A DNA stretch of 64,000 nt from Nitrospira sp. (GTDB lineage Bacteria; Nitrospirota; Nitrospiria; Nitrospirales; Nitrospiraceae). The notes beneath the pieces are model-generated. The model did not search any database. It was not told where the DNA came from and worked only from the letters and a program-made list of their open reading frames with translations. How positions within the stretch are numbered: the stretch's first letter is position 1; the number at the start of each line of letters is the position of its first letter. The stretch is from NCBI GenBank assembly GCA_029194725.1, contig JARFXQ010000010.1, positions 62,001-126,000 of the forward strand, written 5' to 3'. The translations under genes were made by a program, and so were the position numbers. This document shows, piece by piece, positions 8,852-17,407 of the stretch.

Positions 8852-11023
8852 TCAAGCTGCAATTGCATGACCGCGGCGCGAAATTGCAAGCACGCCACGT
8901 ACGTCGACGATGAGCCCAACCCTGCCGTCGCCAAGAATCGTAGCGCCGGCGACACCTTCGACCTTGCGGAAATTCTGTTCCATGCTCTTGATGACAACCT
9001 GCTGTTGTCCAAGAATTTCGTCTACCATGACAGCCGCTCGTTCCCCTTCCGTCTCCAGAATGAGAAAAATGGCCTCCTTGGGATCTGTATATTGGGGCTC
9101 ACTCCCAAAGACTTCGTACAAACGCACTATTGGGATGTACCTGCTTCGAACATTGATGAGTTCGCCCTTGCCGACCACAGTCCTGATCAAGTTGGCTTTG
9201 GGCTGGATCGACTCGAGTATGGACAGCAGCGGCACGATGTAGGTTTCCTTGCCGACTCGCACCGTCATGCCGTCAATGATCGCCAACGTCAGCGGCAGCT
9301 TGAGTATGAACGTGGTACCATTGCCCTTAATGGTCTTGATAGTGACCGTTCCTCCCAGGCTTTCGATGTTCCGCTTTACCACATCCATGCCCACACCACG
9401 ACCGGACACGTCGGTTATTTTGTCTGCAGTGGAAAATCCCGGCTTGAAGATCAACGGCCAAATTTGATCATCGGTCGGTCTTTCGTTCTCGCCGATCAAG
9501 CCTTGCTTATTCGCCCTCGCCAAAATCTTGTCGCGGTCTAACCCACGTCCATCGTCTTCCACGGTGATGCAGATATTTCCGCCCTCATGGAACGCATTGA
9601 GCCGGATCGTCCCGACCTCTTGCTTATTATGATGCAATCGCTCATCCGGAGGCTCCAATCCGTGATCGGCGGAGTTCCTTACCAAGTGCGTGAGCGGATC
9701 GCCGATGGACTCGATGACTGTCTTGTCCAATTCCGTCGCTTCTCCGGACAGGATGAGTTGGATTTTCTTGCCTGATTTGGCCGAAAGGTCACGCACGAGC
9801 CGAGGAAACCTGCCAAATGCGATACCGATGGGCAACATACGGATGCTCATGACACGTTCTTGAATTTCTCGCGTGTTGCGTTCCAATTCCACCATGCGCT
9901 CCAACAATACAGGCAACTGCTGCATCTCGAACCGAGACCCCAATTCGCTTAACATCGCCTGGGTGATCACCAATTCGCCCACCAGATTGATCAGCTTATC
10001 GATCTTCTCCGTATCAACCCGGATGGATGTGGTATCGGGCTTTTTTGCCTGCGTGAGAGACTCCTGCTCCCGCTGCTTGCGCAATGCCTGTTCCAACTGT
10101 TGCGGCGTGACGGATTTCTGCTCGATAAGGATCTCTCCGACTCGCTTTTGTTGTGCCAACGCCTGGTCCAGCATCTGACGCGAAACGACACCGCTTTCCA
10201 CCAGGATCTCTCCAAGGGGTTTCGGCCCATCGGATTCAGAAGGTGAGGTTACAGTCTTGTCAGTTCCCTGGGAGACTTGCTGAACCTCAAGCTTGGTCTT
10301 GACCTCCTCGATCGATAGGCCACTATCCCCGCGGACGTACTCAAAGACGGAATCGATAACCTGCCGATCCTTCTCCGTGGTGAGCTGCAGTTTCCACGCG
10401 AAATAGCACCTTTCTGGATCAATATCGGCAAGACGCGGTAGCCGAGAAACATCAAGGCTTACCTTGGTGAGATTCCCAAGGCATCTCAGATCCTTCATGA
10501 TCTGTAGCGGATCAACACCCCGCTGAAACAGCCAGTCTGGAGGCATCCAGGAGATCGAGTAGGTCCTCGTTACGCCGCCGCTCCACAGCGGAACAGCGTC
10601 CATCTTCTTACCACTGCTATCCGCCTGTCGAGAATCCAATGCGCCCGCTGACGCCAGCTCTGTCGTGAGTCGTTGCACCGTCTCTTCATCGACGACTGCA
10701 CCCGATTTGAGAGACTCGATCAACGTCTTCACGCAATCCGTTGATTTCAGGAGGAGGTCTGCGATCAATGGAGAAACCACCTTCTGCCCGCCCCGCAACA
10801 GATCGAGTAACGTCTCCATCTTGTGGGTAAACTGCGCCACGGCACTGAAGCCGAACATGCCGGCTGTGCCTTTGATTGAATGGGCCGAGCGAAAGACCTT
10901 GTTGAGGAGGTTCAGATCCTCCGGATGCTGTTCCAATTCCAGTAGCCCTTTTTCGACGACCGCAAGATGCTCGGCTGCCTCCTCAAAAAACGAGTCCTGA
11001 AATTGTGCGAACTCGTTGCTCAT
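8852..11023 (-). CDS. cheA: Chemotaxis histidine kinase CheA with an internal MshEN/GspE-N-like segment
   Basis: Autophosphorylating kinase that passes phosphate to CheY. Domain order: HPt at about 1-110 with phospho-acceptor His48 in S-A-H-S-I-K-G-T-A-G; a linker domain at about 155-240; a segment near 270-320 with two similar copies of L-G-E-I-L-V-E-S-G-V-V-S and V-G-E-I-L-I-E-Q-K, like the repeats of type II secretion GspE N-termini; dimerisation helices; the HATPase with N-box (V-R-N-S-A-D-H-G-L-E) and G boxes (D-D-G-R-G-L, G-R-G-V-G-M-D-V-V); and a C-terminal CheW-like domain. Length 723 aa. The GspE-N-like insert is unusual for CheA and might bind c-di-GMP or another partner. Confidence 0.95.
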   Translation of the reverse strand: MSNEFAQFQDSFFEEAAEHLAVVEKGLLELEQHPEDLNLLNKVFRSAHSIKGTAGMFGFSAVAQFTHKMETLLDLLRGGQKVVSPLIADLLLKSTDCVKTLIESLKSGAVVDEETVQRLTTELASAGALDSRQADSSGKKMDAVPLWSGGVTRTYSISWMPPDWLFQRGVDPLQIMKDLRCLGNLTKVSLDVSRLPRLADIDPERCYFAWKLQLTTEKDRQVIDSVFEYVRGDSGLSIEEVKTKLEVQQVSQGTDKTVTSPSESDGPKPLGEILVESGVVSRQMLDQALAQQKRVGEILIEQKSVTPQQLEQALRKQREQESLTQAKKPDTTSIRVDTEKIDKLINLVGELVITQAMLSELGSRFEMQQLPVLLERMVELERNTREIQERVMSIRMLPIGIAFGRFPRLVRDLSAKSGKKIQLILSGEATELDKTVIESIGDPLTHLVRNSADHGLEPPDERLHHNKQEVGTIRLNAFHEGGNICITVEDDGRGLDRDKILARANKQGLIGENERPTDDQIWPLIFKPGFSTADKITDVSGRGVGMDVVKRNIESLGGTVTIKTIKGNGTTFILKLPLTLAIIDGMTVRVGKETYIVPLLSILESIQPKANLIRTVVGKGELINVRSRYIPIVRLYEVFGSEPQYTDPKEAIFLILETEGERAAVMVDEILGQQQVVIKSMEQNFRKVEGVAGATILGDGRVGLIVDVRGVLAISRRGHAIAA

Positions 11024-11196
11024 TCTCTTTTCTGTCCCTCGCGAGGCTCGCTTTGCCTCAACGAAACGTGCGTCGCTCCGCTGATAGATTTCAAGTCTCT
11101 GAATTCATGTCTCAGTTGCTTAGTTCCATTGTGAAACGTGATACTTGTAGCTTGAAACTCCGACGCGGACGTTTCGCGCAAGAGGCGTTTGCGCCG

Positions 11197-11343
11197 CTAC
11201 ACTGGCAATACTGTAGCGATCGTATTCAGCAGAATGTCCAGGTTGAACGGTTTGACGATCCAGCCCGTTGCGCCGGCTTCTTTTCCTGCTTGTTTCTTGT
11301 CAGCCGCCGACTCGGTCGTAATGCGGAGATTTAGCACTGCATC
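11197..11343 (-). pseudogene. C-terminal fragment of a CheY-type response regulator
   Basis: About 45 codons match the end of CheY proteins: I-T-T-E-S-A-A-D-K-K-Q, then A-G-A-T-G-W-I-V-K-P-F-N with the conserved Lys, then the last helix. Upstream the similarity is lost: there is no phospho-acceptor Asp or acidic D-D pocket in any frame on this strand that I could see. The full CheY copy at 14347-14727 belongs to another subtype (V-N-N-Y-I-V-K-P-F), so this is a decayed second cheY, not a duplicate piece of the intact one. It sits between cheA and the STAS gene, where a cheY would be expected. Confidence 0.65.
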
Positions 11344-11613
11344 CATCGTGGCTCGCTCGGTTTCGTCGGTGATAGTTGTCATTTGGGCTTTCAACACCCA
11401 ATCAAGCGTACGGCGCAAGCCGCAAATGCCTCCCATGTCTCCTGATGCTGAAGAAACACATTGAACGGCGTTTCAGCGCCGACATGAGGATGATCAAGCC
11501 TTTCTATATGATTTCCTGAAAAATCCATAGCCCCCTGACCCGGCTATCCCCGGACCTCTCGATAGCACATCGAACTTATGTTTGGTACCGTCTCGTGCTC
11601 CACAGTATGTGCC

Positions 11614-11916
11614 TCACTCGCTCAGGGAATCTGCAAATCCCAGCTGATTCAATTTCGTCTGAAGGTCATCGGAAATACCAGTCACGAACATGCGTCCTTG
11701 CTTGCGTGCGGCCACGATCAGTTGGATCGCCGACGTGTCCACTCGGGCGACACTGCTGAGGTCCAACGACACCAGCCCATCATTTGCAAACAGCTTCACC
11801 AGGGATTCCTTGAACTCTGCGGCCTCAAAGATGGTGATATCGCCCTTAGGGGCCAGGAGTCTGGGATTCTGATCTTCAGTCCGTTGCGTCTGAGGTCCAA
11901 CTGGTTCCGTCGTCAT
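11614..11916 (-). CDS. STAS-domain protein (anti-anti-sigma factor type)
   Basis: A single STAS domain of 100 aa. The signature L-D-L-S-S-V-A-R-V-D-T-S-A-I-Q-L-I contains the serine (D-T-S) phosphorylated in SpoIIAA-like anti-anti-sigma factors. In some motility clusters such proteins work with switch phosphatases or with chemotaxis complexes. ATG 11916 is taken; the frame extends three codons to a TTG. It lies between motB and cheA, and no cognate serine kinase is in the window, so its partner is unknown. A weak sigma28-like promoter precedes it. Confidence 0.85.
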   Translation of the reverse strand: MTTEPVGPQTQRTEDQNPRLLAPKGDITIFEAAEFKESLVKLFANDGLVSLDLSSVARVDTSAIQLIVAARKQGRMFVTGISDDLQTKLNQLGFADSLSE

Positions 11917-11954
11917 CGATCGCAAAGCCTCTTCACTGAGGTCACTGACACGGA

Positions 11955-11982
11955 CTGTCGGTTGTATTTGAGCGAGACTTGA
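11955..11982 (-). promoter_or_regulatory. Weak sigma28-type promoter candidate before the STAS gene
   Basis: On the minus strand TCAAGTCT, 12 bases, then ACCGACAG. The -35 and spacing match other sites here, but the -10 departs from GCCGATAA at three positions. Confidence 0.35.
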
Positions 11983-12015
11983 GAGTCGGCCTGGCTATAA
12001 GAACCTAAGATAGGG

Positions 12016-12864
12016 CTACGGTGTCCTGGGTCCACCTTCGCCAAGCAACTCAGGACCAGGCTGCGATGCGCTCGTCGGCACTTCTGCTGTCGATTGCTTG
12101 GATATGCCCGGCTCATCCTCGGACTGGAGAACGGGAGCCGGGGGTGCTTCTCCAAGAATGACGACTTCGACTCGACGATTCTTGGCCCTCTCTTCCGCAT
12201 CCGAGTTGGCCGTCACGGGTCTGGTATCGGCATGCCCCACAGCTGCCAGGTGATCCGCAGGCACTCCGTAGAGCTCGGACAATACCCGCACAACCATCAC
12301 TGCCCGAGCGGCCGACAGTTCCCAATTGGAAGGAAATTGTGCTGTTCGAATTGGAACGTTATCCGTATGCCCTTCGACGCGAGCATGCCGATTCATTTCC
12401 AGGATAGCTCCGCCTAACCCTTCGAGAAATGGAAGGGCGTCCGTTCTGACAGTCGATTCTCCACTGCTAAACAGCAGTCGATCGGGGATCGTAATCACGA
12501 TATCTCCATTGATCGTCTGCACGACGGTGACGAACGCCACCATATCTTTCAGTTGCTTATCTTTAATGACTTGGGCCAGTTGGCGGATACGGCGAGTCAT
12601 GACTTCCTTAGCGTCGGTTGGATTCCGTCCTTGCAACGCTAGTTTTGCTTCGCCGACACTGATTATCTGATTCGCACCCGAGTGGTTAGCGAGTGGATTC
12701 AGTGCCGCCTTGATCGATTCGCTGACGGTTCGGTACTTTCCGATGTTGACCGACGAGATCGAGTACATCACGACGAAGAACGCAAAGAGCAAGGTAATGA
12801 AATCGGCATACGAGACAAGCCAGCGCTCGTGATTTTCGTGTTCTTCGTGTTTATGCTTGGCCAT
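12016..12864 (-). CDS. motB: Flagellar motor stator protein MotB
   Basis: Stator subunit that anchors the proton channel to peptidoglycan. A short basic/acidic N-terminus precedes one membrane helix beginning V-S-Y-A-D-F-I-T-L-L-F-A; the Asp (about residue 21) is the conserved proton acceptor. A plug region follows, then an OmpA-like peptidoglycan-binding domain (about 130-245) with V-E-G-H-T-D-N-V-P-I and N-R-R-V-E-V. The C-terminal tail is proline-rich. It follows motA by 63 bases in the same direction. Confidence 0.95.
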   Translation of the reverse strand: MAKHKHEEHENHERWLVSYADFITLLFAFFVVMYSISSVNIGKYRTVSESIKAALNPLANHSGANQIISVGEAKLALQGRNPTDAKEVMTRRIRQLAQVIKDKQLKDMVAFVTVVQTINGDIVITIPDRLLFSSGESTVRTDALPFLEGLGGAILEMNRHARVEGHTDNVPIRTAQFPSNWELSAARAVMVVRVLSELYGVPADHLAAVGHADTRPVTANSDAEERAKNRRVEVVILGEAPPAPVLQSEDEPGISKQSTAEVPTSASQPGPELLGEGGPRTP

Positions 12865-12927
12865 AAGTACGCGAACCGTTAGAGATGAAGGGGTGAGACG
12901 TCTGGCTTAGACTTGGAATATGACGTT

Positions 12928-13698
12928 TCACTTCTTTGTCTCCTTCGTACGTTCGCTGTGCGGAAGAACACTCTCCAACTTTTCTTGCAGCAACCGAGGA
13001 TTTTCGCCATGAGCGAGTCCGACGAGCCCCATGATGATCAAGTTGCGGGCACCTGCTTCCTCTTTCAGTTTCAGCTTGATCTTGTTAGCAAGGGGGAGGA
13101 AGAAGAGGTTTGCTGCTCCCACGCCGTAGATCGTGGCGACGAACGCAACTGCGATCCCGCTACCAAGCTTTGAGGGATCGGCAAGATTTTCCATCACATG
13201 AATCAACCCCAGCACCGCGCCGAGGATGCCGACGGTCGGTGCGTATCCTCCGGCCGCTTCCCAGACCTTGGCCGCAATCATACCTTGCTCCTCATGGTGT
13301 TCCACTTCAATTTCGAGAACCTCGTGCACAGCTTTTGGTTCGGTACCGTCAACGATCAGCTGAATTCCTTTCTTTATGAAGGGATCTTTGATGTCTTTCA
13401 GTTTTCCCTCGAGCGCCAGCAACCCCTGCTTTCGCGAGAGGTTGGCGAGATCCAAGATTAACTTGATCGTTCCCTTATTGTCGATGTGATGACCGAAAAG
13501 CGCCAGAGACAAGGCGCCGACCGCCTTGATAACGACCGGCAGCGGATTCTGGATACAGATCGCTCCGGCCGTCCCTCCGATCACGATGATAAAGGCGGTC
13601 AGCTGCAGGATCGAACTCACGTGGCCGCCTTCCAGTACTTGCCCCCCAACGATGGAACCCAACGCGATCACGATCCCGAGTATCGTTGCAATATCCAT
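12928..13698 (-). CDS. motA: Flagellar motor stator protein MotA
   Basis: A 256-aa four-helix membrane protein forming the stator proton channel with MotB and contacting FliG through its large cytoplasmic loop. Hydrophobic segments lie near residues 2-22, 28-50, 145-170 and 180-205; the cytoplasmic loop has the family's I-Q-L-I-V-D-G-T-E-P and the helix 3 start G-G-Y-A-P-T-V-G-I-L-G-A-V-L-G-L. It begins 12 bases after the cheZ stop, so these genes are probably one transcript. Confidence 0.95.
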   Translation of the reverse strand: MDIATILGIVIALGSIVGGQVLEGGHVSSILQLTAFIIVIGGTAGAICIQNPLPVVIKAVGALSLALFGHHIDNKGTIKLILDLANLSRKQGLLALEGKLKDIKDPFIKKGIQLIVDGTEPKAVHEVLEIEVEHHEEQGMIAAKVWEAAGGYAPTVGILGAVLGLIHVMENLADPSKLGSGIAVAFVATIYGVGAANLFFLPLANKIKLKLKEEAGARNLIIMGLVGLAHGENPRLLQEKLESVLPHSERTKETKK

Positions 13699-13710
13699 TG
13701 TACGGGCGCC

Positions 13711-14343
13711 TCATTTGAATCCGAACTGAGCCAGGATGTCGTCGGCGAGTTTCTGCTTCATGACCGTCGTTTTCGATTCCTCGAGTTGTTTGAGTAAGTC
13801 TCCGGCCGTGCCCGCATCACGTGCCGCCTCGCAGCTTTCCTGAAACCCGAACATGACCACTAGCTCCATCAGCCTTCCTTGCACTTCGTCGAGAACTGCA
13901 ACAAGCCTTTTCACCCGTTGAGCCACCAGATCTTGAAAGGATAGGGCGGTCATGATTTCCGTCAGACAGTTGCCGTCTCGATCGAGAACAGAGGTCACGT
14001 TCTGGAGACGTCCCGCAAGAGTCGCGCAATCCATTGCCTGCAAGACTTCGACGACTGAGGAGAGATCTTTGGCCATCTGCTCGTGATGATCCTGAATCAT
14101 CTCCGTCAACCGCATCACCTCAAGTGTGCCATCCTCCGTCATTTTGCTCAGGTCGCTCAAATGGGAAGCGGCGGTCGGAAGCTGGGTACTACTGGAAATG
14201 ATCTGCGGGGTAACCGTCAAAATGGCTTTCATCGCGTTGTCCACAAAACAAGTTAAGGCTCCGAGCTTCTCGTACAATTTATGTTCTTGATTGTGCACAA
14301 CCCTGCTCCCTATCCCAGTGTCAACACGGATCTGTTTGATCAC
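13711..14343 (-). CDS. cheZ: CheY-phosphate phosphatase CheZ
   Basis: All-helical phosphatase (210 aa) that ends the chemotaxis signal. The catalytic helix reads S-F-Q-D-L-V-A-Q, giving Asp138 and Gln142 with the spacing of E. coli CheZ Asp143/Gln147. The extreme C-terminus, D-D-I-L-A-Q-F-G-F, is the CheY-docking peptide. Overall similarity to enteric CheZ is low apart from these elements. The start is a GTG three bases after the cheY stop. cheY and cheZ adjacency supports the call. Confidence 0.88.
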   Translation of the reverse strand: MIKQIRVDTGIGSRVVHNQEHKLYEKLGALTCFVDNAMKAILTVTPQIISSSTQLPTAASHLSDLSKMTEDGTLEVMRLTEMIQDHHEQMAKDLSSVVEVLQAMDCATLAGRLQNVTSVLDRDGNCLTEIMTALSFQDLVAQRVKRLVAVLDEVQGRLMELVVMFGFQESCEAARDAGTAGDLLKQLEESKTTVMKQKLADDILAQFGFK

Positions 14344-14346
14344 GGA

Positions 14347-14727
14347 TTACTTGAAAATCTTCGCAATCTTTTCTTTTAATGTCTCGGCTGTGAATGGCTT
14401 GACGATATAGTTGTTGACGCCCGCTTGCACTGCCTCGACCAAGTTGCTTTGTTGCGCCTCGGCGGTCACCATCAAGACAGGCGTTGTTTTGAGCCTCTCG
14501 TCTGATCGAATCGCACGGAGCATGTCGATGCCCGTCATGACCGGCATGTTCCAGTCGGACACAACGAAGCCAAAGGTGTCTGCTCGCAGCTTCTGCAGCG
14601 CCTCTTGTCCGTTTTCCGCCTCGTCGATGTTGGCGAATCCCAGCTGCTTCAGGATATTCTTGACAATTCTTCTCATCGTCACCATGTCATCGACCACGAG
14701 AATTTTCATGTTTGGATCGGCCAGCAT
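14347..14727 (-). CDS. cheY: Chemotaxis response regulator CheY
   Basis: Single receiver domain of 126 aa with acidic pocket Asp13/Asp14, phospho-acceptor Asp58 in V-S-D-W-N-M-P, Thr88 and Lys110 (I-V-K-P-F). Phosphorylated by CheA, it binds the motor switch (FliM/FliN). The strong ribosome site AAAAGGAGGGG lies just before the ATG. It is first in the group cheY, cheZ, motA, motB; the 318 bases upstream carry no gene. Confidence 0.95.
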   Translation of the reverse strand: MLADPNMKILVVDDMVTMRRIVKNILKQLGFANIDEAENGQEALQKLRADTFGFVVSDWNMPVMTGIDMLRAIRSDERLKTTPVLMVTAEAQQSNLVEAVQAGVNNYIVKPFTAETLKEKIAKIFK

Positions 14728-15046
14728 AGCCCCTCCTTTTATTTATCCTACCGTCACAGCCACGATGACCCGCCGTCTTGTCGCTGATCGGACGGTCCGA
14801 CCTCTCCACGGCTTCTCGACGCTTCATCGGATATCGGCACATTCGCCGATCGACCTGAGCCGGAAAGGCTCATTGCGTTGCTGTCTTCCCTGCAAGAGTG
14901 AGGAATGATAGAGGCGCTTGGAGAACGCTTGTCCCGGGAGGCCATCGCCGGCAGGATTAGGCCTCCACTCATGACTTGGAGACTTGTCGGCTGAGGGCGG
15001 CAGTCGAGTCGTTCTGCCGATGGACCAAACAGTCACTCCCGGGTCG
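14728..15046. other. Intergenic region between cheY and the HTH gene
   Basis: Contains the cheY ribosome site and presumably its promoter (GATAAAT about 15-20 bases before the ribosome site looks like a -10, with no clear -35). Minus-strand frames here (14754-14972 and 14824-15141) have low-complexity Ser/Arg-rich translations and no family resemblance, so I do not call them. No RNA or repeat recognised. Confidence 0.4.
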
Positions 15047-15277
15047 CTAGGCTTGCCGAGACCGACCATGCATCCATTCATGGATATCACGGCGAAGGAA
15101 ACGCCAATGTTTTCCAATTTTTGACGCAGGCAGGTCGCCAACTCGGGCGAGCTTATAGACTGTAGACTTCGGTACCCGCAGAAATCGAGCCACCTCCATC
15201 ACGGTCAGAATTTCTCCCTCCCGTGCTGTGGTCTCCACAGTCTGAATCGCTGCTGCTGTAGATGCTTCATTATTCAT
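15047..15277 (-). CDS. Excisionase/MerR-type helix-turn-helix protein
   Basis: Small DNA-binding protein (76 aa). The C-terminal 50 residues are a winged-helix excisionase-family domain: L-T-V-M-E-V-A-R-F-L-R-V-P-K-S-T-V-Y-K-L, then L-P-A-S-K-I-G-K and W-R-F-L-R-R-D-I-H-E-W-M. ATG 15277 is used; a GTG at 15319 would lie upstream of the promoter below, and a GTG/ATG pair at 15202/15199 is a later alternative. It is divergent from the MinD-like gene, an arrangement suggesting one pathway. It is a plausible local regulator, with no sign of a phage. Confidence 0.75.
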   Translation of the reverse strand: MNNEASTAAAIQTVETTAREGEILTVMEVARFLRVPKSTVYKLARVGDLPASKIGKHWRFLRRDIHEWMHGRSRQA

Positions 15278-15287
15278 GACGATTGAG

Positions 15288-15315
15288 GTATCGGCGTAGC
15301 GGTTCCAAAACTTGA
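15288..15315 (-). promoter_or_regulatory. Sigma28-type promoter before the HTH gene
   Basis: Minus strand: TCAAGTTT, 12 bases, GCCGATAC. The predicted start of transcription (about 15281) is only a few bases before ATG 15277, so the message would be nearly leaderless or start at the internal GTG/ATG. Confidence 0.6.
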
Positions 15316-15456
15316 GCACCCAGTAGAGACGGATGTCGACCTACGACCTTATCTTCTTACCGGTTTCGCTCTGATGGATGGTGTGTATTCATGTTTCTAC
15401 ACGACTGACCGACACAGTATGTGCTACCAGGCTCAAACCAATAGAAACTGAACTCA

Positions 15457-16356
15457 ATGGCATGTGTCATATCAGTCGCATCGGGAAAAGGCGGGGTGGG
15501 GAAAAGTGTAGTTTCGGTCAACCTGGCTCTCGTTTTGGCACGGAAGGGAAAACAGGTTGTGCTCACAGACCTCGATGTCGGCGGTGCCGACGTGCATGTG
15601 CTGGTCGGTCTCCTAAACCCGCCGCTCACCCTGACCGACTTCCTCAACCATCGAATCGAGCACCTGGATGACGTGGCTCAACGACTCCCCATTCACCCGA
15701 ACTTGCGGATTATTCCCGGCACCGGCGACACATTGGCGACAGCCAACATGGTCTATTCACAGAAGATGCGCCTGATCCGGAATTTTCAGAATATCCGCGC
15801 GGATGTGATCATCGTCGATATCGGAGCGGGAACGGGCTATCATGCACTCGATTTTTTTCTGATGGCCGACCATCATCTTGCTGTCGCAACCCCCGACCCG
15901 ACCTCTGTCCTAGATCTCTACAAGTTCATCAAGCTGGCGGCGATTCGTCGCGTCTTGTCGATGTTCATGGGGCGGGATGTCATGCCAGACGAGGTTACCA
16001 ATCGAGACTACAGCAGTGTGGAAGAGGTGTTGGACGTGGCTGGTAAGACCGATCAATCGGGCCGGGCGTCCGCTGAAACCACTCTGCGAGCTTTTCAACC
16101 AACCCTCATCCTCAATCGAGTCTCAGGGCGGGCTCGCGTTAATGTGCTGCAGCTTAGGAAATTGCTCAAGGAATATGTTGGGGGTGACTTAACCTTATTG
16201 GGTGAAATTCCCGAGGACTCTGCGATGGAACAAGCGGTACGAGCCTACTTGCCGGTGGTTCAGTACGCCCCTTCCTCCCCTGCTGCCGCCGCGATGGAGA
16301 GAATGGGAGAGACGCTGTTACAGCTCCTCACGACCCCTCCTGCCCAAGCGGCATAG
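15457..16356 (+). CDS. MinD/ParA-like P-loop ATPase (FlhG-related)
   Basis: A 299-aa deviant-Walker ATPase. The N-terminus has S-V-A-S-G-K-G-G-V-G-K-S; a second element reads V-L-T-D-L-D-V-G-G-A-D, and D-V-I-I-V-D-I-G-A-G-T-G is the Walker B region. It resembles the MinD/FlhG subgroup rather than plasmid ParA. A separate, canonical FlhG lies at 55896-56792, so this is a second, orphan member, alone on the plus strand in a minus-strand motility block and divergent from the HTH gene. It could position polar or envelope machinery; no partner is visible. Confidence 0.85.
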   Translation: MACVISVASGKGGVGKSVVSVNLALVLARKGKQVVLTDLDVGGADVHVLVGLLNPPLTLTDFLNHRIEHLDDVAQRLPIHPNLRIIPGTGDTLATANMVYSQKMRLIRNFQNIRADVIIVDIGAGTGYHALDFFLMADHHLAVATPDPTSVLDLYKFIKLAAIRRVLSMFMGRDVMPDEVTNRDYSSVEEVLDVAGKTDQSGRASAETTLRAFQPTLILNRVSGRARVNVLQLRKLLKEYVGGDLTLLGEIPEDSAMEQAVRAYLPVVQYAPSSPAAAAMERMGETLLQLLTTPPAQAA

Positions 16357-16381
16357 CCAGTATCCTCGGAACGATCGGTTT

Positions 16382-16993
16382 CTACATGACGGAAGTACGG
16401 CGGGTTCTCAATCGCTCGGCTTGTGTATGAAGAATGTGGCGGATGAGGTGCTCCTGATCGTTTGCACTGATCTCGACGAATTCCGTGGCAAGAACCCAGC
16501 CCTGTCTCTGGGGGTCCGATGTCGATCGGATAACCTCCGCCACAGTGTGGATGGGGGTAAATGGAGGCAGGATCATCTTGACGGATATTCGGTCACCGAC
16601 AGCGAATTCGCGTGAGGACGCGAAACCCACTCCTCCTCCGCTCAAATTGACATCCGTCAGCCTCGCCATGACAACACTCGTCGGCCCAATCGTCGCGAGG
16701 GAATTGAGAATGACTTCGAGCAGGTAATCGACTTTCATGATCCATGGGAGCACCGGTGAGCCGATCAATGACTCTCCAGTGCGCGCGAGCAGATCCGCTG
16801 TCGGCTTCGTGACTGCTGCTGAAATCATCTCCGGAGTGGTGCTGCCTGCTTCGGCAGAATTGACGGTTCCCGTGTCGGTCAGCAAACGATATTCCATCAG
16901 CACTCGGTCATCGATTCTAATCCATTCTCGCCGTTCATCCGAGGAATGCTTTGATGGTACGGAAGGCGCAGTGACTGGAGACGCCATTGTCAT
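16382..16993 (-). CDS. PilZ-domain protein (203 aa)
   Basis: The C-terminal half (about 105-190) is a PilZ-type barrel with D-V-N-L-S-G-G-G-V-G-F (the D/NxSxxG element of c-di-GMP binding). The arginine element is likely in the N-terminal R-R-E-W-I-R-I-D-D-R, separated by an unusually long insert of about 75 residues. It may sense c-di-GMP near the flagellum. It runs convergently with the MinD-like gene (25 bases apart) and follows the fliT-like gene by 87 bases. Confidence 0.75.
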   Translation of the reverse strand: MTMASPVTAPSVPSKHSSDERREWIRIDDRVLMEYRLLTDTGTVNSAEAGSTTPEMISAAVTKPTADLLARTGESLIGSPVLPWIMKVDYLLEVILNSLATIGPTSVVMARLTDVNLSGGGVGFASSREFAVGDRISVKMILPPFTPIHTVAEVIRSTSDPQRQGWVLATEFVEISANDQEHLIRHILHTQAERLRTRRTSVM

Positions 16994-17080
16994 CTAGCTT
17001 TCTATGCTATGGACCTATCTCAGCGTAGCGGCGCACGCCGGCTCTCGGCCATGAACGACGCCTCAATTCAACAGGAAACG

Positions 17081-17407
17081 CTACACCTTCATGGATACGG
17101 TCACTGGGGTTGAAGGCTGCACCCCAAGCCGCTGATGTAGACCTTGAAGTCGCTGCCTGGTCGCCGTCGCCTCACCCAACAGAGACACCAACACGGCTTG
17201 CGCGGTACGCACACGATCGCGGATCTGTTCATCGAGCTTCAGCAGATCGTTTGCCTCTCGAACCGGCCTCTGTACGGCCACAAGGTGAGCAGCGCGATCG
17301 CGATAACATTGAGCAACTGCGTCCCATTGTCCGAGCTCAGCCGCCTCTGCAGCAGCCTTCGTGAGCCAGGCAACGTCGGTTTGACTATTCTCGCTCGTGC
17401 AGTTCAT
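17081..17407 (-). CDS. fliT: FliT-like flagellar chaperone
   Basis: A 108-aa helical protein whose start overlaps the fliS stop by four bases (ATGA), exactly where FliT occurs after FliS. FliT proteins bind the filament cap FliD and guide it to the export apparatus. Sequence similarity is too weak to prove family membership; length, helical content with alternating Ala/Leu/Arg, and position are the evidence. Confidence 0.6.
   Translation of the reverse strand: MNCTSENSQTDVAWLTKAAAEAAELGQWDAVAQCYRDRAAHLVAVQRPVREANDLLKLDEQIRDRVRTAQAVLVSLLGEATATRQRLQGLHQRLGVQPSTPVTVSMKV

Noticed and set aside
8867..9541. 224-codon plus-strand frame
   Set aside because: Antisense to the cheA C-terminal domains; composition typical of shadow frames.
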